Positions 22,500 through 32,520 of a DNA stretch of 64,000 nt are shown here, piece after piece; the first letter of the stretch is position 1, and each line of letters starts with the position of its first letter. The stretch is taken from positions 54,869,042-54,933,041 of the forward strand of contig NC_079492.1 in the NCBI RefSeq assembly GCF_020520425.1. Reading direction: 5' to 3'. This DNA comes from Spinacia oleracea. Its lineage: Eukaryota; Streptophyta; Magnoliopsida; Caryophyllales; Amaranthaceae. The position numbers and the translations under genes are program-made. The notes under the pieces are model-generated. The model saw only the letters and a program-made list of their open reading frames with translations. It was not told the origin of the DNA and ran no database searches.

Positions 22500-22572
22500 T
22501 ATAAGAGAGGTCTGAATGAGTGACATTTGTCATCATCACATTGATTTCCTCTCATTTAATATAATATATAGA
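22500..22572 (-). mobile_element. Helitron 5' terminus, minus strand
   Basis: On the minus strand, starting at 22572: TCTATATATTATATTAAATG, then AGAGGAAATCAATGTGATGATG, preceded by A. It is closely related to the terminus at 24447. It may pair with the 3' end at 19263, giving 3.3 kb with the 655-bp Helitron nested inside. Confidence 0.6.
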
Positions 22573-23000
22573 TTTTTTTTTGGTAATTAAATAAGAGATA
22601 GAATATTACACAGTATATAGCATTTAATTATGGTGCAAATAGTTAACGTAAAGATCATTCGGGAGTGGAAGTAGGAATATGAAGTATGTCTAATTCAATT
22701 AAAAGTATATATTGATTTAACAAAAATGTAAATTGGGTTAGATAATATGTTGGTCCTTGTAAATAAATAAACATACTTCTTTATTTCAAAATAATTGATG
22801 CAGTCACATGTCCTAACAAATAGAGTACTCCGTATGTTTGATATTCCGTAATAATTATTCCTTTTTTTATTTAATCGAGTAACATATAAAGTAATCCGAA
22901 TTTTAGTTTTAGGAAAAATAACAGAGATAGAATATTTTTATATTTGGTAAATAAGAGATAGAATATTTAACATAGTATATGAATGTTTAAGAATAAAAAT
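22573..23000. other. AT-rich sequence, no gene
   Basis: No frame or repeat boundary recognised. Confidence 0.3.
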
Positions 23001-23009
23001 ATATTGGTA

Positions 23010-23480
23010 ACTTAATCAAAGATGTATCCTAGGATGCAATCTATTGGAAGTAAATATTTAGGAAACAATTTACAGAACGCTATATGTATCCTAAGATGCA
23101 ATCTTTTGGAAGCAAATTTCTAGGGCCTATTTTCGTTCAAATCATATATATACATGGACATATATAATATTTAGTACGTAGTGTGTATATAAAATATTTT
23201 TCTATACGGTTAACAAAACTATAAACAATAAAATATAGTGAGTATAGTATTTAGACTACATCCTTGGACTCAAATATTTTAGAAGCAATTTACAAAATAC
23301 TATATGTATCCTAAGATGCAATCTTTTGGACCCAACTATTTTGAAATTAAATTTGTATCGCATGTTGTCATTTATATCATATATATAGATGGATAATACT
23401 TAGTAGTTAGTATGTATATAAAATATGCTTTTAGGAGTAGTTAACAAAAATTTACGAAGTATACAATAACAAATGAGACA
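23010..23480. repeat. Tandem duplication of a ~230-bp unit
   Basis: The phrase CTATATGTATCCTAAGATGC occurs at about 23082 and 23308, preceded both times by AAGCAATTTAC/AGGAAACAATTTAC and followed by matching ATATATAGATGGA/TATAATACTTAGTA sequence. A third partial start is at ~23025. Non-coding. Confidence 0.7.
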
Positions 23481-23499
23481 GTGAATGACGTGTACCGCT

Positions 23500-24355
23500 A
23501 TGTAGTGAAACTGCAATGTATCACTATGTACGTACATATTATGATAGATTATACTTTTATGTAAATTAGATTGTGTACATTAAATAATTTATGTACATTT
23601 TAAATTTAGCATGTAAATATCTAGTATATCCTTAGTTAGTTAGTTCCCATAACAACAACCTAAATTATATCTTAGTAACATTTTATATTTCTGATCAAAC
23701 TAATGAGAACCACTCACGGGTATTTACTTCATTAACCTCCCTCTTATTTTTTTTATCAAGTCTACTTTCTCTCCCTCCATAGATGTTATTGATAGTTGAC
23801 TTTTAAGAGTTCCCAAATTTGCAATTCACTTTTCTTATTTTAGCCCTAAATAATTAATTGAAATCATCCGTTTCTTTATCTTTCTTCATCGGAGTTGTTC
23901 TTCAACCTTGCAAGGTCATCAATGGTTTTTAAGTCATGGATGCATATAGTAATAAAAAACATTGGGTAGAAGAAAAGTGATTAAGATAACATTTAATTGT
24001 TAGTCGGATCTTGGAAGAAATTAAAGAATCGAAGACAATGCTTTGGGGGGAGTTGTGAGTGGTAATCACTAAATATGTATTGTACCGTCTCTATTGATTG
24101 GAAAACCCTTAATGTTCTGGTTATTTTTTTGTTTGTCCTTTAATTATCTATTAAAACTTATAGTCGTACAAAGTAATTGACTATATTGATCTTTAAATTT
24201 AAACGGTTGAAATGCATCGATAGCTATTGTAAGTCTTACGATTGGTGGTAAGTAGCGGTAAACGTCATTTATTAGAAACATATTATACTTTAGTATTTTT
24301 ATAACAAAGATAAACAATCTATAAAAGAAATACTACTTTTTAAATTTTTTTAAAA
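23500..24355. other. Non-coding AT-rich sequence
   Basis: No gene, RNA or terminus recognised. Confidence 0.3.
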
Positions 24356-24367
24356 ATATATTATATT

Positions 24368-24447
24368 TATATTAAAAGAGAGGCAAATCAGAGAGCGACA
24401 TTTGTCAGCTCCACATTGATTTCCTCTCTTTTAGTATAATATATAGA
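24368..24447 (-). mobile_element. Helitron 5' terminus with internal fold-back, minus strand
   Basis: The minus strand begins at 24447 with TCTATATATTATACTAAAAG, then AGAGGAAATCAATGTGGAGC. The first ~30 bases are followed about 45 bp later by their own inverse (TTGCCTCTCTTTTAATATAA), so the end can fold into a stem. The base before TC is A. A shorter related trace (AAAAGAGGTAAATCGGAGCG) is at ~21000. Confidence 0.6.
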
Positions 24448-24589
24448 TAGATACAAAACAGTTATATATCTTGAGTACAACTTTATATTTTATTAAGTAT
24501 TTTAAATTTAATATTTTTTTTTATTATGATAAAGAACATGAGATGGTTAGGTAAGGTAACTGTCCTTTATTCTTTTTTTTACACAATTG

Positions 24590-24685
24590 TTATAAGAGAA
24601 ATGCGTTCTCTATACTCCTAGACAACGCTTAACAAACTTAACCGTTCTCTATACAGCGTTTTCTATTCCCTATTTTGTGGTAGTG
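24590..24685. repeat. Right terminus and subterminal repeats of the CACTA-type element
   Basis: Contains GCGTTCTCTAT, CCGTTCTCTATACAGCG and the terminal TTGTGGTAGTG (CACTACCACAA inverted). TAT follows and is shared with the target in the left copy of the direct repeat (12867-12869). Confidence 0.8.
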
Positions 24686-24751
24686 TATTAGCTCAACTGG
24701 TAGAGCTATGTGCAATTGCACAATGGTGTAGGTTCGAATCCTACATAGGCT
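24682..24751 (+). ncRNA. tRNA-like sequence (copy 2), its first bases supplied by the CACTA end
   Basis: Same A box, B box and arms as 12863-12932. The acceptor strand begins AGTG-TAT instead of AGTC-TAT, because the AGTG is the CACTA terminus. The transposon therefore sits inside the acceptor stem of the tRNA-like unit. Confidence 0.6.
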
Positions 24752-25129
24752 ATTAAATGATAATTGTATGCTAGAGAGTGAACTTTAAGAGCGTATTTTA
24801 ATGGTAGACTACATACATATAAATATAGGTCATTATATGTAATAAAAGAGTAAATATAACATAATAGATTTTATTTAACCAAGGGTCCTTATAGGTTAAA
24901 AGAAGGTGCTTATATTAAAATAGGGGTCACTATGTGTTAGCGTATAAGATATATGTCCACCTTCTGACCTCTGTATTTCACCTTCTGACTCCTAAGTCAA
25001 TTCTCAATAGATTAATCTCATGTCTCCTACGAGCTAACCCCATTGTTAGAAAATCAATTTTAGAAGGATGTAGAGACCACTATATGTAAAGTTCTTCACT
25101 ATACATTCAATGGGGTCACTACTTAGACT
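24686..25129 (+). repeat. 444-bp direct repeat, right copy
   Basis: Nearly identical to 12867-13310. It follows the CACTA terminus directly and continues into TAACCTAATGCAGG, which is absent after the left copy. Confidence 0.93.
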
Positions 25130-25640
25130 AACCTAATGCAGGTTGTTGTGCTGATTAATGCAGGATTAATTTAACTTCTATGCAGGTTGTTTTATGTGTA
25201 GTTTTGTGGTCAGCTTGGTTGTTTAGGTGTTAACAAGGAAAATTCTGATTTGTTAAGCTTTCATGTGAGTTGTTCTGTTGAGCTGTTATGCCTTGGTAAA
25301 ATAGTTCTTATTGTGTGAAGCTCCTAGTCTACAAACCTGATATCTTTACAGAACTGTATCAATTGGTTCTCTTCTACTCAAGTTGGTGCTCAAGTAGATG
25401 CTTATTTTAGGTACGTATTGTTGGGAGGTTAAGATTGGTGTGTTGCAGTGTTGGTTGTTGCGGATGGCCTGTTGTTGTTGGTGTCTAGCTAAGGCTGCTG
25501 CTTGTATTTCCTTGTTTTCTACGGAAATTGGTCTATTGTCAACTTGGTTCAATTGCCAAAGTTGACTTGCTCTTTTTTTTCTCGACATTTATTTGTCTAA
25601 CAAAAGTATTAATCAAGGGTCAAGCTGAATAATTAAGGTT
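25130..25640 (+). other. Non-coding sequence after the direct repeat
   Basis: Contains TTGTTGTGC/ATGCAGGTTG phrases repeated two or three times (25138-25200). No supported gene. The minus-strand 80-codon frame here (25588-25346) is Q-rich because of GTT/TTG runs and has no domain. Confidence 0.35.
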
Positions 25641-25883
25641 CAAAATGGGTGTTTATATAGTTTAAGGTCACTGTATGAAAGAGAGGGTCACTATATATTA
25701 AAATGGTCACTATAAAAAAATAAGTTTACTTTCAATTGAAAAGGGTGTTTATTTGTTGAAGAGTCCCTATGAAAAGAAATTTGGTCACTATAGGAAGAAT
25801 AAGTGTTATTTGATTCAAAAGAGTGTATATTTAATTTAAAGGGTCACTATGAAAACAATAAGGTGTTTATATCTCGTTAAGGG

Positions 25884-25960
<77 letters not shown>

Positions 25961-26030
25961 GGTCACTATTGAAAGAATAAGGTTATTTTGATTAAAAAGA
26001 ATATTTTTTTAGGGAAAAAGGGGTGTATAT
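25640..26030. repeat. Irregular repeats of GGTCACTAT followed by AATAAG and GTGTTTAT
   Basis: GGTCACTAT or close variants recur about every 40-60 bp, usually followed by GAAA(N)AATAAG and then GTGTTTATAT. A (TA)n tract (25889-25957) interrupts the array. The same motif appears at 12155, 12247, 13106, 13295, and inverted near 13257 (ACCACTATATG), so it marks a common parent sequence on both sides of the CACTA-type insertion. Confidence 0.6.
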
Positions 26031-26054
26031 GTATTAATATCTTGAAAAATCAAT

Positions 26055-26136
26055 AGCCTATGTAGGATTTGAACCTACATCCTCTGTGCCATTCAATGTT
26101 AAGGACACAGTGCTCGACCAATTGAGCTAATAGGCT
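26055..26136 (-). ncRNA. tRNA-like sequence, minus strand, long variable or intron-like segment
   Basis: The minus strand folds with a perfect 7-bp acceptor (AGCCTAT/ATAGGCT), D arm GCTC/GAGC (A box TAGCTCAATTGG) and T arm GTAGG/CCTAC (B box GGTTCAAATCC). Between them lies either a CTGTG/CACAG stem with a 17-nt loop, or a TCCTTAA loop (CTT at anticodon position) with a weak stem and a 15-nt variable arm. Position 33 is C, not U, in the second reading. It is tRNA-derived with intact Pol III boxes, but decoding function is doubtful. It lies in inverse orientation to the copies at 12863 and 24682. Confidence 0.6.
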
Positions 26137-26169
26137 TATAGAGACCATGAAAGGTCTCTAATATCAGAT

Positions 26170-26384
26170 GCATCAAAACGAGCTGCAGACAAATACTGAG
26201 ATCTATATGCAAGCTAAGTGAGTCTCTTGAGAGTGATTTGCCTGGTCACCTGCTTCGTTATCCTATTGGTATAACTAGTGGAGGAGATATCTCTGAGCTC
26301 CCAGGGTCTGAGTTCTTCCCTGACACCAAGGCACGGGTACTTGGTACTAAATCTAACTATCTCCCACCAATCTTGACTACCTAA
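26170..26384 (+). pseudogene. Phospholipase D 3' exon, broken
   Basis: The final frame encodes [20 protein letters not shown], then [20 protein letters not shown] and PPILTT followed by TAA at 26382-26384. This is the C-terminal end of plant alpha-type phospholipase D (GHLLRYP, [17 protein letters not shown], LPPILTT). Just upstream ADKY-stop-DLYAS corresponds to AEKYWDLYSS with the tryptophan codon changed to TGA, and a frameshift follows before [10 protein letters not shown]. The catalytic HKD motifs are absent, so this is only a 3' fragment. It lies beside the minus-strand tRNA-like sequence inside transposon-derived DNA, suggesting capture or truncation. Confidence 0.9.
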
Positions 26385-26389
26385 GGCAA

Positions 26390-27480
26390 TCCATTGAGAA
26401 GTAACAACCCTTTTTCTCATGCTACTGCGAAACATACTGGAATTAGGTAGGATAATAAAGTGGTGTCTTTTAAGATAGGTTGGTAACTTGAACTTTCTAC
26501 AGGTTTATTCAGGTTTTTACAAATGTTCCTTTTTAGTTTGATCTTGGTGGTTACCAAATCTTTGTACGAGTTTATTTTCTTTGGTAACAGGTCACTGAGG
26601 CTGTTGAAGGTAGAATATGTATTTGCTATCTAATTATATATTATGTCGTGAGAGATTTTTTGTTTACTTTTTCCCAATTTTGACTTGTTTACACTTGATT
26701 TAGGCTATAAACTACAGTTTACTATAATTACTATAATTACGGAAATGGCTCCATAATATTCAAATTAATTAAGCAATGGGTGCAAGCTGCTTTTAAATCA
26801 AGTAAATGTAGAGATGCAAGCTACTTTTTAACCAGTGAAATCCCATCATATGGAGAGCTCTAATTGATCACTTACTAAGTTTAATTGTAAGATTACCTAT
26901 TTTCAAATGCTTATTTAACCTATCAACTAACAAACCAAAATATAGAAAATCAATAAAATTTAACAATAGGCATAATTACTTAAAAGATCAAACTCCAATT
27001 GCTCAATATCATCTAATTGCTCTATAGTGTTTTTGTTTACAAGTATAGTTACCTTTATTTGTTGCATAGTACATCAAAAATTGAACAAAAAGTAAACAAA
27101 AAACAAACACGTCCAAAAGAATCAAATATCACGACATCTAGCAAAATTAGTTTAATTCATCCAAATTTAAGTAGAATATCACCATAATCAGCAAAAGGAT
27201 GAATCACGAAATATTGATATAATTGATTATAGCGGAATGAATAAAAAACACCAAAAATAAATTTAACTGAGGAATCCTGTCAATTGATGAATTGAAGAAC
27301 AATGAAATCAAATTAACCACAAGAGAAAAAGGACATAAGATATCATACCTGGAGATTGAAATATCAAAAATTAGGGTTTCAGATCGCAGACGATTTATGA
27401 TAATTCGACCATGAATTTGTGATATCTTGAATATCGTTCGTTATTTTCCAAAATTCTTCGCTAGCACTAAGCGAGATACA
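26390..27480. other. Non-coding AT-rich sequence
   Basis: No coding frame, RNA or clear terminus recognised. An AATTAGGGTTTC phrase lies near 27368, a common plant promoter/leader motif, on the approach to the C/T-rich block at 27490. Confidence 0.35.
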
Positions 27481-27489
27481 GATTTCCGT

Positions 27490-27715
27490 TAGAGTTCTCC
27501 TTGAATTTTCTTAGGATTTTTTTGTTCATGAAAGGAAGGAGATACAGAGAGTGAGAGAATGGCGAGAGAGGGGCAAAGTGAGGAGAGAGACCGAGAGAGT
27601 GTGAGAGGGAGAAGGAAGCCCGTAAGGTTAATTGGCACGTGTGACCTTTGGGTCCATACTAAAATTAGTGTGGACCAAGTCCACACAAGAATTTTTCCAG
27701 TTGTATATACTTCAA
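27490..27715 (-). other. Leader-like C/T-rich tract with GGTCCA palindromes, inverse of 665-980
   Basis: Read on the minus strand from 27700: GGACTTGGTCCACACTAA, then TTAGTATGGACCCAAAGG, GCTTCCTTCTCCCTCTC and a long C/T-rich tract. The same order (GGTCCAC, TTATTGTGGACC, GGAAGCCC, C/T-rich) occurs on the plus strand at 672-980. They could be diverged terminal inverted repeats of a large element, or two members of one repeat. Confidence 0.4.
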
Positions 27716-27930
27716 AGATAATATGTTACCTTATTAATCCACAAATTTCATTATCCTTTTTAGTTTGTCAAGAATCAAAATTATTCTTGGATTACACTAA
27801 TCTGAATCTACTTTTGAATTCGTCTCATGGATAATTCAATAATAATTAATTGAAATGACATGGAAAAGTTTATTCATTTAATTCGATTAGTCATGGATCT
27901 CAAATAAATTATTATCTGATATGACCTACG

Positions 27931-28638
27931 TTTAATTTTAGGGATGTCAACGAGTCGAGCCGAGCCGAGTATTTGGTTGTTCAAGCTAGGCTTGATAAGA
28001 AATTTCTGAGCTCGAGCTCGAGTCGAGCTTAATCAAGCTTTAATTTTCCCTGTTCGAGCTTGGCTCATTTAAATTTTTGTTGTTCGAGCTTAGCTCACGA
28101 GTAGCTTGTTTAAGTTCAAGCTCGAGCCGAGCTATTAACAAACGAGTCTTAATGAACAAGCAAAATCGAATTAAACAATCATATTTATAAACGATATATT
28201 GTTTTAAAAAATGATAAAACATAAAACCACAACCAAACCCAAATAATTTAAAAATTAGCATAGTATACTTACTAATACTATTTTATAAATTATAATCTCC
28301 TAAAATCAAAATACTCTAAAAATCAAATTCTAACAAAACAATTGCAACTTATATTTACTTTAAATAAAAACTAGTCATTTTTTTTAGAAATTTAATATAA
28401 ACGAGCTTGAACGAGCTTTTAAACAAGCTTATAAACGAACACGAACGAGCTTGGAAACGAAATGAACGAGTTGTTCGTGAGCCTAAACGAACCGAACATT
28501 AGGTTGTTCGAGCTAGTATCATTTATTAAATAAGCTTAAAATTTTTATTCAGGTTCGTTTGTTTATTAATGAACGAGCTTTGACCGAGATTGTTCACGTT
28601 TACGAGCATATCGGCTCATTGACAACCCTATTTAATTT
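27931..28638. mobile_element. Non-autonomous hAT-type element (692 bp)
   Basis: The element 27939-28630 has imperfect terminal inverted repeats TAGGGATGTCAACGAG and CTCATTGACAACCCTA, flanked by the perfect 8-bp target duplication TTTAATTT (27931-27938, 28631-28638), the hAT size. The ends are packed with GAGCTCGAGTCGAGC and AACGAGCTT-type motifs in both orientations, giving a strong fold. No transposase frame. Confidence 0.93.
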
Positions 28639-28778
28639 AATTCGATATGTACCCATTATAGACCTGATTTAGGTTCTTGAAGATAAATGGAATGCGTTAA
28701 AAGAACCGGAATGGTCAACAGAGGATAGATGACGGGTGGCAAACCAAAAAAAACAACCAAAGAACAAAACAAAATCAT

Positions 28779-28850
28779 CGCCGTTGCCGGGGATTGAACC
28801 CGGGTCACCCGCGTGACAGGCGGGAATACTTACCACTATACTACAACGAC
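28779..28850 (-). tRNA. tRNA-Asp (GUC)
   Basis: A complete 72-nt cloverleaf on the minus strand: acceptor GTCGTTG pairing with CAACGGC (one G-U), D arm, anticodon arm CCGCC-TGTCACG-CGGGT region with anticodon GTC, and T arm CCGGG/CCCGG with loop TTCAATC. Discriminator G. This matches the standard plant nuclear tRNA-Asp except for A instead of G in the T loop. A T-run follows downstream on the minus strand (AAAAAAA at 28747-28753), fitting Pol III termination. It is probably functional. Confidence 0.95.
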
Positions 28851-28859
28851 TTGGCTGGT

Positions 28860-29345
28860 TGTTTTTTTTGAATTTTAAGTAATGAAGCTTAAAAATATTT
28901 TGCCGATGAGGATCGAAATTCACAAATTGGGCCACTGAGCCATCAGCCATAAATTGAATGTTAAATTCTATGCTTGACTGATTCGGGTCATATTATAAAA
29001 TATTAGGCCCATATGGCCATGTTAATCAAACATACTGAAAAAGTGAAAAAAGAAAGCAAAGTAGTTCCTCGGAGTATGAAAATTTGAAAACCATGAAACT
29101 ACGTCAGGGCTTTGTAAATGCATGCTCCAACTAATTACATCAATCAATATTTAGTCAATACCTAGTAGTAGTTACATAAATTTTCTAATTTCTTTCCAAT
29201 ACGTACTTCAAATGCGAGATCTTATTTTGTTCGTCTTTAATGTGTAGTTTAACAATATCAAATTTTTATGTTTTTTTTAACATACGTATTTGGAGATATT
29301 TACGTTAGAATATTGAGTTGAAACGAGTTGAAAAGTCAAAACAGG
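28860..29345. other. Non-coding sequence
   Basis: No gene or repeat boundary recognised up to the Helitron start. Confidence 0.35.
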
Positions 29346-29770
29346 ACTAATCTCTATTATATAAGCCAGCTCCTGAGGTTATTTTAGTAACTTAACTTTT
29401 CGTGTCCACTTGCAAAAAGACAAAAACACCCTCCATTAGTTGTAAATCGTTGGTACTCCGTACTCGCTTGCTGTGCCTCCATCCCCTCTCATTTTTCTCT
29501 CTCCTCACTTTTCCCCCACCAAAAGAAAACCCTAACCCTAGAAACGGCGGCGTCCCAATCGCCTCCCTCCTCAATCGCTTCCCATCGCCGGCCTTGCATC
29601 GCCTCCCATCGTCGAATTTCTAGGGTTACATTTCCTCGCCGCCGTCCCTCACCAAATCGCGTCAATTGTGCAGGCTGAGATTCAAGTGAGGAAGATTTAC
29701 TGTATCAACACTGCCGTATCAACACGGCCGTATTAACATAGCTGTATCAACACTGCCGATTAATATTGAG

Positions 29771-29813
29771 GATGCAGCCCGGAAGCGATGCCGAGATTGA
29801 AGAAGCTTTGAAG
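29771..29813 (+). pseudogene. Captured first exon inside the Helitron
   Basis: After a C-rich leader containing CCCTAACCCTAG, an ATG at 29771 opens MQPGSDAEIEEALK and ends at donor AAG|GTAAAT. A preceding run of short repeats (ACTGCCGTATCAACACGGCC-type, 29705-29755) is in the leader. The family is unknown; the segment looks like the start of a real gene captured with its promoter. Confidence 0.45.
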
Positions 29814-30419
29814 GTAAATATCACTTCTTTGCTGTGCAATTTTGACTTTTTGAGACTTTTTGAGGAAATTTGCTGATTAGTCTTTGATTTCCCTGCATTT
29901 TGGGGGTTTAATTTCTTGAGATGCTCAAATTTCCGTCTTCCTAATTTCCTCCTAATTGAATTAGCGACTTCAATTGCTATGATTTGATATTTGCTGCAAT
30001 TTCAATTTGTTTGATTAATTCGGCTATTTTCATGATAATTTACGCTTTCTTTGCCGTCGAAGCTATCAATCATGGACTGAAATAGTGAAATGTTGTTTTT
30101 TAATTTGAATCCAGTCATCCAGACTTAATAATCATAGACATTCAAGACTTATAGTATGGTATTTTGGGTTCAGGAAATCAATTGAATAAAGGGGTTTCTC
30201 TGCTTGAAAAATCGGAAGACAATTTTCTTGCTCCTAGATTCTCAACTCCTAATACTATTAAATGGTTCAAAATTGTGTCTCCTTTGTTTCTCCTTGACTA
30301 TTTGAGAATAGTTAGGGAAATTCTTTGCTTAAACTGCATCTAATTCATGGCTAATGTGTTATCATGATGCACTTACACATTTTGTTACTTATTTCAGAAA
30401 CATGGATGATCAGATAAAC

Positions 30420-30666
30420 GATTTTGCAAATATGGATAGCAGGAAAACTGTCTTGCAAAGCAAGTGAAACAATGTATCGCCCAAGCCCCACTCCAAAATT
30501 GATCCAGAGGATCATTTCATCGATGTCAAGGAGATCCGTTGCTGCCCATCCTTGCAGGAGAGCTAAGAAAGAAGCCGTAGGGGGGACAACCTCAGACACC
30601 GTCGATGATGGATCCAAGCAACCTGATTTAAGTGAACTTTTTAGAGATCTTTCTCCTGGATGGCAG
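30420..30666 (+). pseudogene. Captured exon-like segment inside the Helitron
   Basis: The frame from ~30424 encodes about 80 residues, including PSPTPKLIQRIISSMSRRSV and SDTVDDGSKQPDLSELFRDL, up to donor-like CAG|GTAATG at 30666. Splice-like borders and amino-acid composition suggest a former exon. I do not recognise the protein. Confidence 0.35.
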
Positions 30667-32077
30667 GTAATGTCATGTAGACTAATCTCTTATTCATCTT
30701 TGGAGATTTCTTTATGTTGGTTTGTTGTTGTGTTTTTCTTTCTCTGGATGTCGTGCCTGTTTACTGGTGTGGATTGGTTTTACTATGGACTATAATTAGC
30801 AAGTGATTAATAATATCTGATCTATACATCGTATATACAGTGATTTATTGGTGTTTATGCTAAATATTAATGTCATTTGTACAATTTGTTCGGGCTTATT
30901 GGGATGATTCATCTAAGCAGGTTTACTATATGCTAATGTGGTTGATTTATTTTTTCTGATTTTTTTGGGGATTATTTTCTGAATTTAATTATGATAATAT
31001 GTGAGATTGTGTAAATTATTTTGTAAAATATTCATGAAGAGATATGTGTGAGCCTGTTTGGGTAATTTTGAGGATTAATTGTAGAGATAATTATCTAAAT
31101 TAGTTGAATTATTGCCAGTGATGTGTGAATAATAATAACAGATTTCATATTTTAATGGGTGATTATTAGTTGTGATACCAATCCAAACACTTGGTAAGAG
31201 TTTTTTTAAAATTAACTTCACTTTAAGACATACTTTTGCCGAACATGATTGTTGTTTGACTTGCTTAATAGTATCGTATATACTCCATACAACAATTTGT
31301 GAAGTTTAGCATTAGTTTAGGATGAAGTTCTCACTGTATTGTGGTAGTTCTGTAGTTCTGTAGATGTAAGTGTTTTTTTCTTAAACAGGTATGACATGAC
31401 GGTTAAGTTTGCTTTAGTTTACTCATAATTACAACTGATACCTGCTTGGATTTTTCCATGAGTTTGGAACAGACCAATTATGTCAAAATATTTCCATATT
31501 AAGAAATATGTAGATTGACGATGTTTGCGACAATGGACCTGAATTAGTTGATGGTTGTCTTTGTCTGTTTGGTTCCTGATTAAGAAATATGTAAATGAGT
31601 CTAATCAATGGACCTGATTAAGAAATATGTAAATTGTCTTTGTCTGTTTGATTCCTTATAACATGACCCAGATAAGACTCATTTTTGCAGTTGTCTCATT
31701 TTTGTGCTTCCTTGCAACATACAACCTGTGAATTGCAAGAGTCAATTATCCAGCAAAGTAGCAAATTAATTAAGACCCTTAATTAGCATATACAGTGTAA
31801 TGCTGTAATCCAGGGTAATATTTCAGATAATTATTATTTGCTGCAGGACTTAGCTAGCTGGGCACACTGACTAAGTGGTCGTGCTTGAACTGGATTCAGG
31901 CATTTGAGGGGTGTTGTTGCCCAATAATCCTCAGCTAAGCAATATATGTCAAACCCACACTTAATATAAAAATCATACATGTTCATTCTCTATAGAATAC
32001 TTTGATGATTGAATTTCTGCCTTGCCTGTTATCTTTCATGATTTTTGATGACTGATCATGTATGTTTCTATTCAGGC

Positions 32078-32193
32078 TTGGGAATGATGGAATGGAAAGA
32101 AGGCAATATATCTGGTGCAAGAGAACTGTACCAAAGAGCTCTATCTGTTAACAACAGAAAGTGCAGCATGCTGCCTTCAAGTAACAATATTTA
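32078..32193 (+). pseudogene. HCF107-like HAT/TPR-repeat exon fragment in the Helitron
   Basis: After acceptor TATTCAG the frame reads LGMMEWKEGNISGARELYQR, then ALSVN, a half-a-TPR (HAT) repeat very like the chloroplast RNA-maturation factor HCF107/Mbb1 family (GxxEWKEGNxxxARELYQRAL). The frame then changes to NNRKCSMLPSS and stops at 32191-32193. In the intact family a TESAARCLQAW-type segment is expected, which a +1 frame of ...GAAAGTGCAGCATGCTGCCTTCAAG supplies, so a small indel broke it. Only one repeat is present. Confidence 0.72.
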
Positions 32194-32369
32194 AAACTGA
32201 TCTACAACAAAGGATTATGAAGTTAGAACTGATCTGTAGCCATACTTTCTGTACAACAATTAACAAAGGATTATGAAGTTAGATTAAATGAAGTATATTC
32301 TATCTCAATGTAAAATAGAAACTGGTGTATGTTCTATCTCAATGAAGTATTCTATAGAGGGGTGGTGCA

Positions 32370-32520
32370 GGAATGAGTATGGTTGGGTTGGGAGGAGGTG
32401 GGGCAAATGGTGTTCCTGTTGTATTTCCTGCATCTTTGTCATCTGATGTTCATGGAAGGAGCAATGGGGATTCATCTTCAGTTTCACCACCAGTTCGGTC
32501 CCGAGCACGAAAACAAGTTT
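32370..32520 (+). pseudogene. Glycine/serine-rich exon-like segment in the Helitron
   Basis: The frame starting ATG 32373 gives MSMVGLGGGGANGVPVVFPA, then SLSSDVHGRSNGDSSSVSPP, then a basic RSRARKQ before T-rich, intron-like sequence. It is likely a captured exon of a nuclear protein; no family recognised. Confidence 0.35.

Noticed and set aside
26214-26435. Minus-strand 73-codon frame
   Set aside because: It is antisense to the phospholipase D 3' exon, whose plus-strand reading is clearly recognisable.
28669-28950. 93-codon minus-strand frame through the tRNA
   Set aside because: The frame simply reads through tRNA-Asp; part of its peptide is translated tRNA sequence.
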